A stretch of DNA of 64,000 nt from Bartonella elizabethae F9251 = ATCC 49927 (GTDB lineage: Bacteria > Pseudomonadota > Alphaproteobacteria > Rhizobiales > Rhizobiaceae), in assembly GCF_000518165.1 (NCBI RefSeq), contig NZ_JADB01000003.1, positions 215,954 to 279,953 on the forward strand, written 5' to 3'. The notes under the pieces are model-generated. The model was not told the origin of the DNA and searched no databases. It worked only from the letters and a program-made list of their open reading frames with translations. This document shows positions 62,825 to 64,000 of this stretch, piece by piece; position 1 is the stretch's first letter; every line of letters starts with the position of its first letter. A program made the position numbers and the translations under genes.

Positions 62825-64000
62825 TTATTCAATGATTTTAGAGACGATACCGGCACCAACAGTACGACCACCTTCACGAATAGCGAAACGAAGCTTCTCT
62901 TCCATCGCTATCGGCACAATCAATGACACATCCATCGCAACATTATCACCGGGCATAACCATTTCTGTTCCTTCTGGAAGCGTAACAATACCCGTAACAT
63001 CTGTCGTACGGAAGTAAAACTGTGGACGATAATTCGTGAAAAACGGCGTATGACGACCCCCTTCATCTTTCGTCAAAATGTAAGCTTCCGCTTTAAAACG
63101 TGTATGTGGGGTAACCGATCCTGGTTTTGCCAATACTTGACCACGCTCAATACCTTCACGGTCAACACCACGAAGCAGCGCCCCAATATTATCTCCAGCT
63201 TGACCCTGATCTAAAAGCTTGCGGAACATTTCAACACCTGTCACCGTCGTCTTAGATGTTGGGCGAATACCAATAATCTCGATTTCTTCTCCAACTTTAA
63301 TAACACCACGCTCAACACGACCCGTAACAACCGTCCCACGACCCGAAATCGAAAAAACATCTTCTATCGGCATCAAAAATGGTTGATCAACAGGACGCTC
63401 AGGGGTTGGAATATAATTATCAACCTCGCTCATTAAAAGACGAACCGCATCTTCTCCAATGCTTTTATCCTTGTCCTCAAGAGCAGCTAACGCAGAACCT
63501 TTTACAATCGGTATCTCATCTCCTGGAAAATCATATTTGGATAAAAGTTCCCGAACCTCAAGCTCTACAAGTTCCAAAAGCTCCGCATCATCAACCTGAT
63601 CAACTTTATTGAGGAAAACAACAATCGCTGGAACGCCAACCTGACGAGCAAGCAAAATATGCTCACGGGTCTGTGGCATCGGACCATCAGCTGCAGAAAC
63701 AACCAAAATGGCTCCATCCATCTGTGCTGCACCTGTGATCATGTTTTTAACATAATCTGCGTGTCCAGGACAGTCAACGTGCGCATAGTGACGGCTTTCC
63801 GTTTCATACTCAACGTGGGCTGTAGAAATGGTAATACCACGCGCACGCTCTTCTGGTGCTGCATCAATTTGGTCATATGCTTTAAACTCACCAAAAAATT
63901 TCGTAATCGCTGCTGTCAATGAAGTCTTCCCATGATCAACGTGACCAATCGTACCAATATTAACATGCGGTTTTGTTCGTTCAAATTTGCTCTTCGCCAT
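62825..64000 (-). CDS. tuf: Elongation factor Tu
   Basis: GTPase that delivers aminoacyl-tRNA. All 391 residues are inside the window, with the ATG ending exactly at the right edge; the ribosome site is outside. G-domain motifs are GHVDHGKT (19-26), DCPGHADY (80s), NKVD and SAL. Switch I contains RGITI. The other two beta-barrel domains are complete to [11 protein letters not shown]. Proteobacteria often have two almost identical tuf copies; whether a second exists cannot be seen here. Confidence 0.98.
   Translation of the reverse strand: MAKSKFERTKPHVNIGTIGHVDHGKTSLTAAITKFFGEFKAYDQIDAAPEERARGITISTAHVEYETESRHYAHVDCPGHADYVKNMITGAAQMDGAILVVSAADGPMPQTREHILLARQVGVPAIVVFLNKVDQVDDAELLELVELEVRELLSKYDFPGDEIPIVKGSALAALEDKDKSIGEDAVRLLMSEVDNYIPTPERPVDQPFLMPIEDVFSISGRGTVVTGRVERGVIKVGEEIEIIGIRPTSKTTVTGVEMFRKLLDQGQAGDNIGALLRGVDREGIERGQVLAKPGSVTPHTRFKAEAYILTKDEGGRHTPFFTNYRPQFYFRTTDVTGIVTLPEGTEMVMPGDNVAMDVSLIVPIAMEEKLRFAIREGGRTVGAGIVSKIIE

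Overview
The window is chromosomal DNA from an AT-rich alphaproteobacterium of the Rhizobiales. Gene order, protein sequences and low GC all point to the genus Bartonella. That placement is my recognition of the proteins (EipB/DUF1849, class II DAHP synthase, two GluRS genes, LpxI, the RpoB/RpoC start regions), not the result of a search. Most of the window is core genome. The accessory or decaying parts are the left 4.3 kb and two gene-poor gaps.

Left edge (1-4250): remains of a P2-like phage tail module (gpD start, gpX, a headless fragment upstream), a small tautomerase, an unidentified membrane protein, an FAD/NAD(P)-binding protein broken by one amber codon, and a YbfB-type MFS transporter. 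The only well-placed ATG of that transporter is put out of frame by a 7-G tract. 4.6-20.7 kb: tRNA-Arg(CCG), NAD kinase and a DEAD-box helicase on the + strand. On the - strand follow a second glutamyl-tRNA synthetase, NAD synthetase, DAHP synthase, glutathione reductase, a DUF2059 protein, rpiA and comEC. The main gltX and gltA are on the + strand. 20.9-25.3 kb: a polar amino-acid ABC importer with two tandem paralogous binding proteins, each with its own conserved promoter, two permeases and an ATPase.

25.3-38.4 kb is the conserved envelope/translation operon on the - strand: rpsB-tsf-pyrH-frr-[gap]-cdsA-rseP-bamA-lpxD-fabZ-lpxA-lpxI-lpxB. It couples translation factors to phospholipid, outer-membrane protein and lipid A synthesis. 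The gap between frr and cdsA is where related bacteria carry uppS; no such gene is visible there. 38.5-49.8 kb: eipB, RidA, HIT protein, clpS-clpA, a D-alanyl-D-alanine carboxypeptidase with SPOR domain, a small unknown gene, a 1.5-kb gene-poor stretch, L-serine dehydratase, and a nitroreductase behind a MerR regulator. 50.2-64.0 kb: tuf-trnW-secE-nusG-rplKAJL-rpoBC on the - strand, ending in a strong hairpin terminator. An L10-type leader lies before rplJ and an attenuator-like hairpin between rplL and rpoB.

I see no complete mobile element, CRISPR array, rRNA or convincing new multi-gene system. The best leads are the broken oxidoreductase/transporter locus with its homopolymer, the empty uppS slot, the duplicated binding protein, and the MerR gene whose end depends on a 5-G run.
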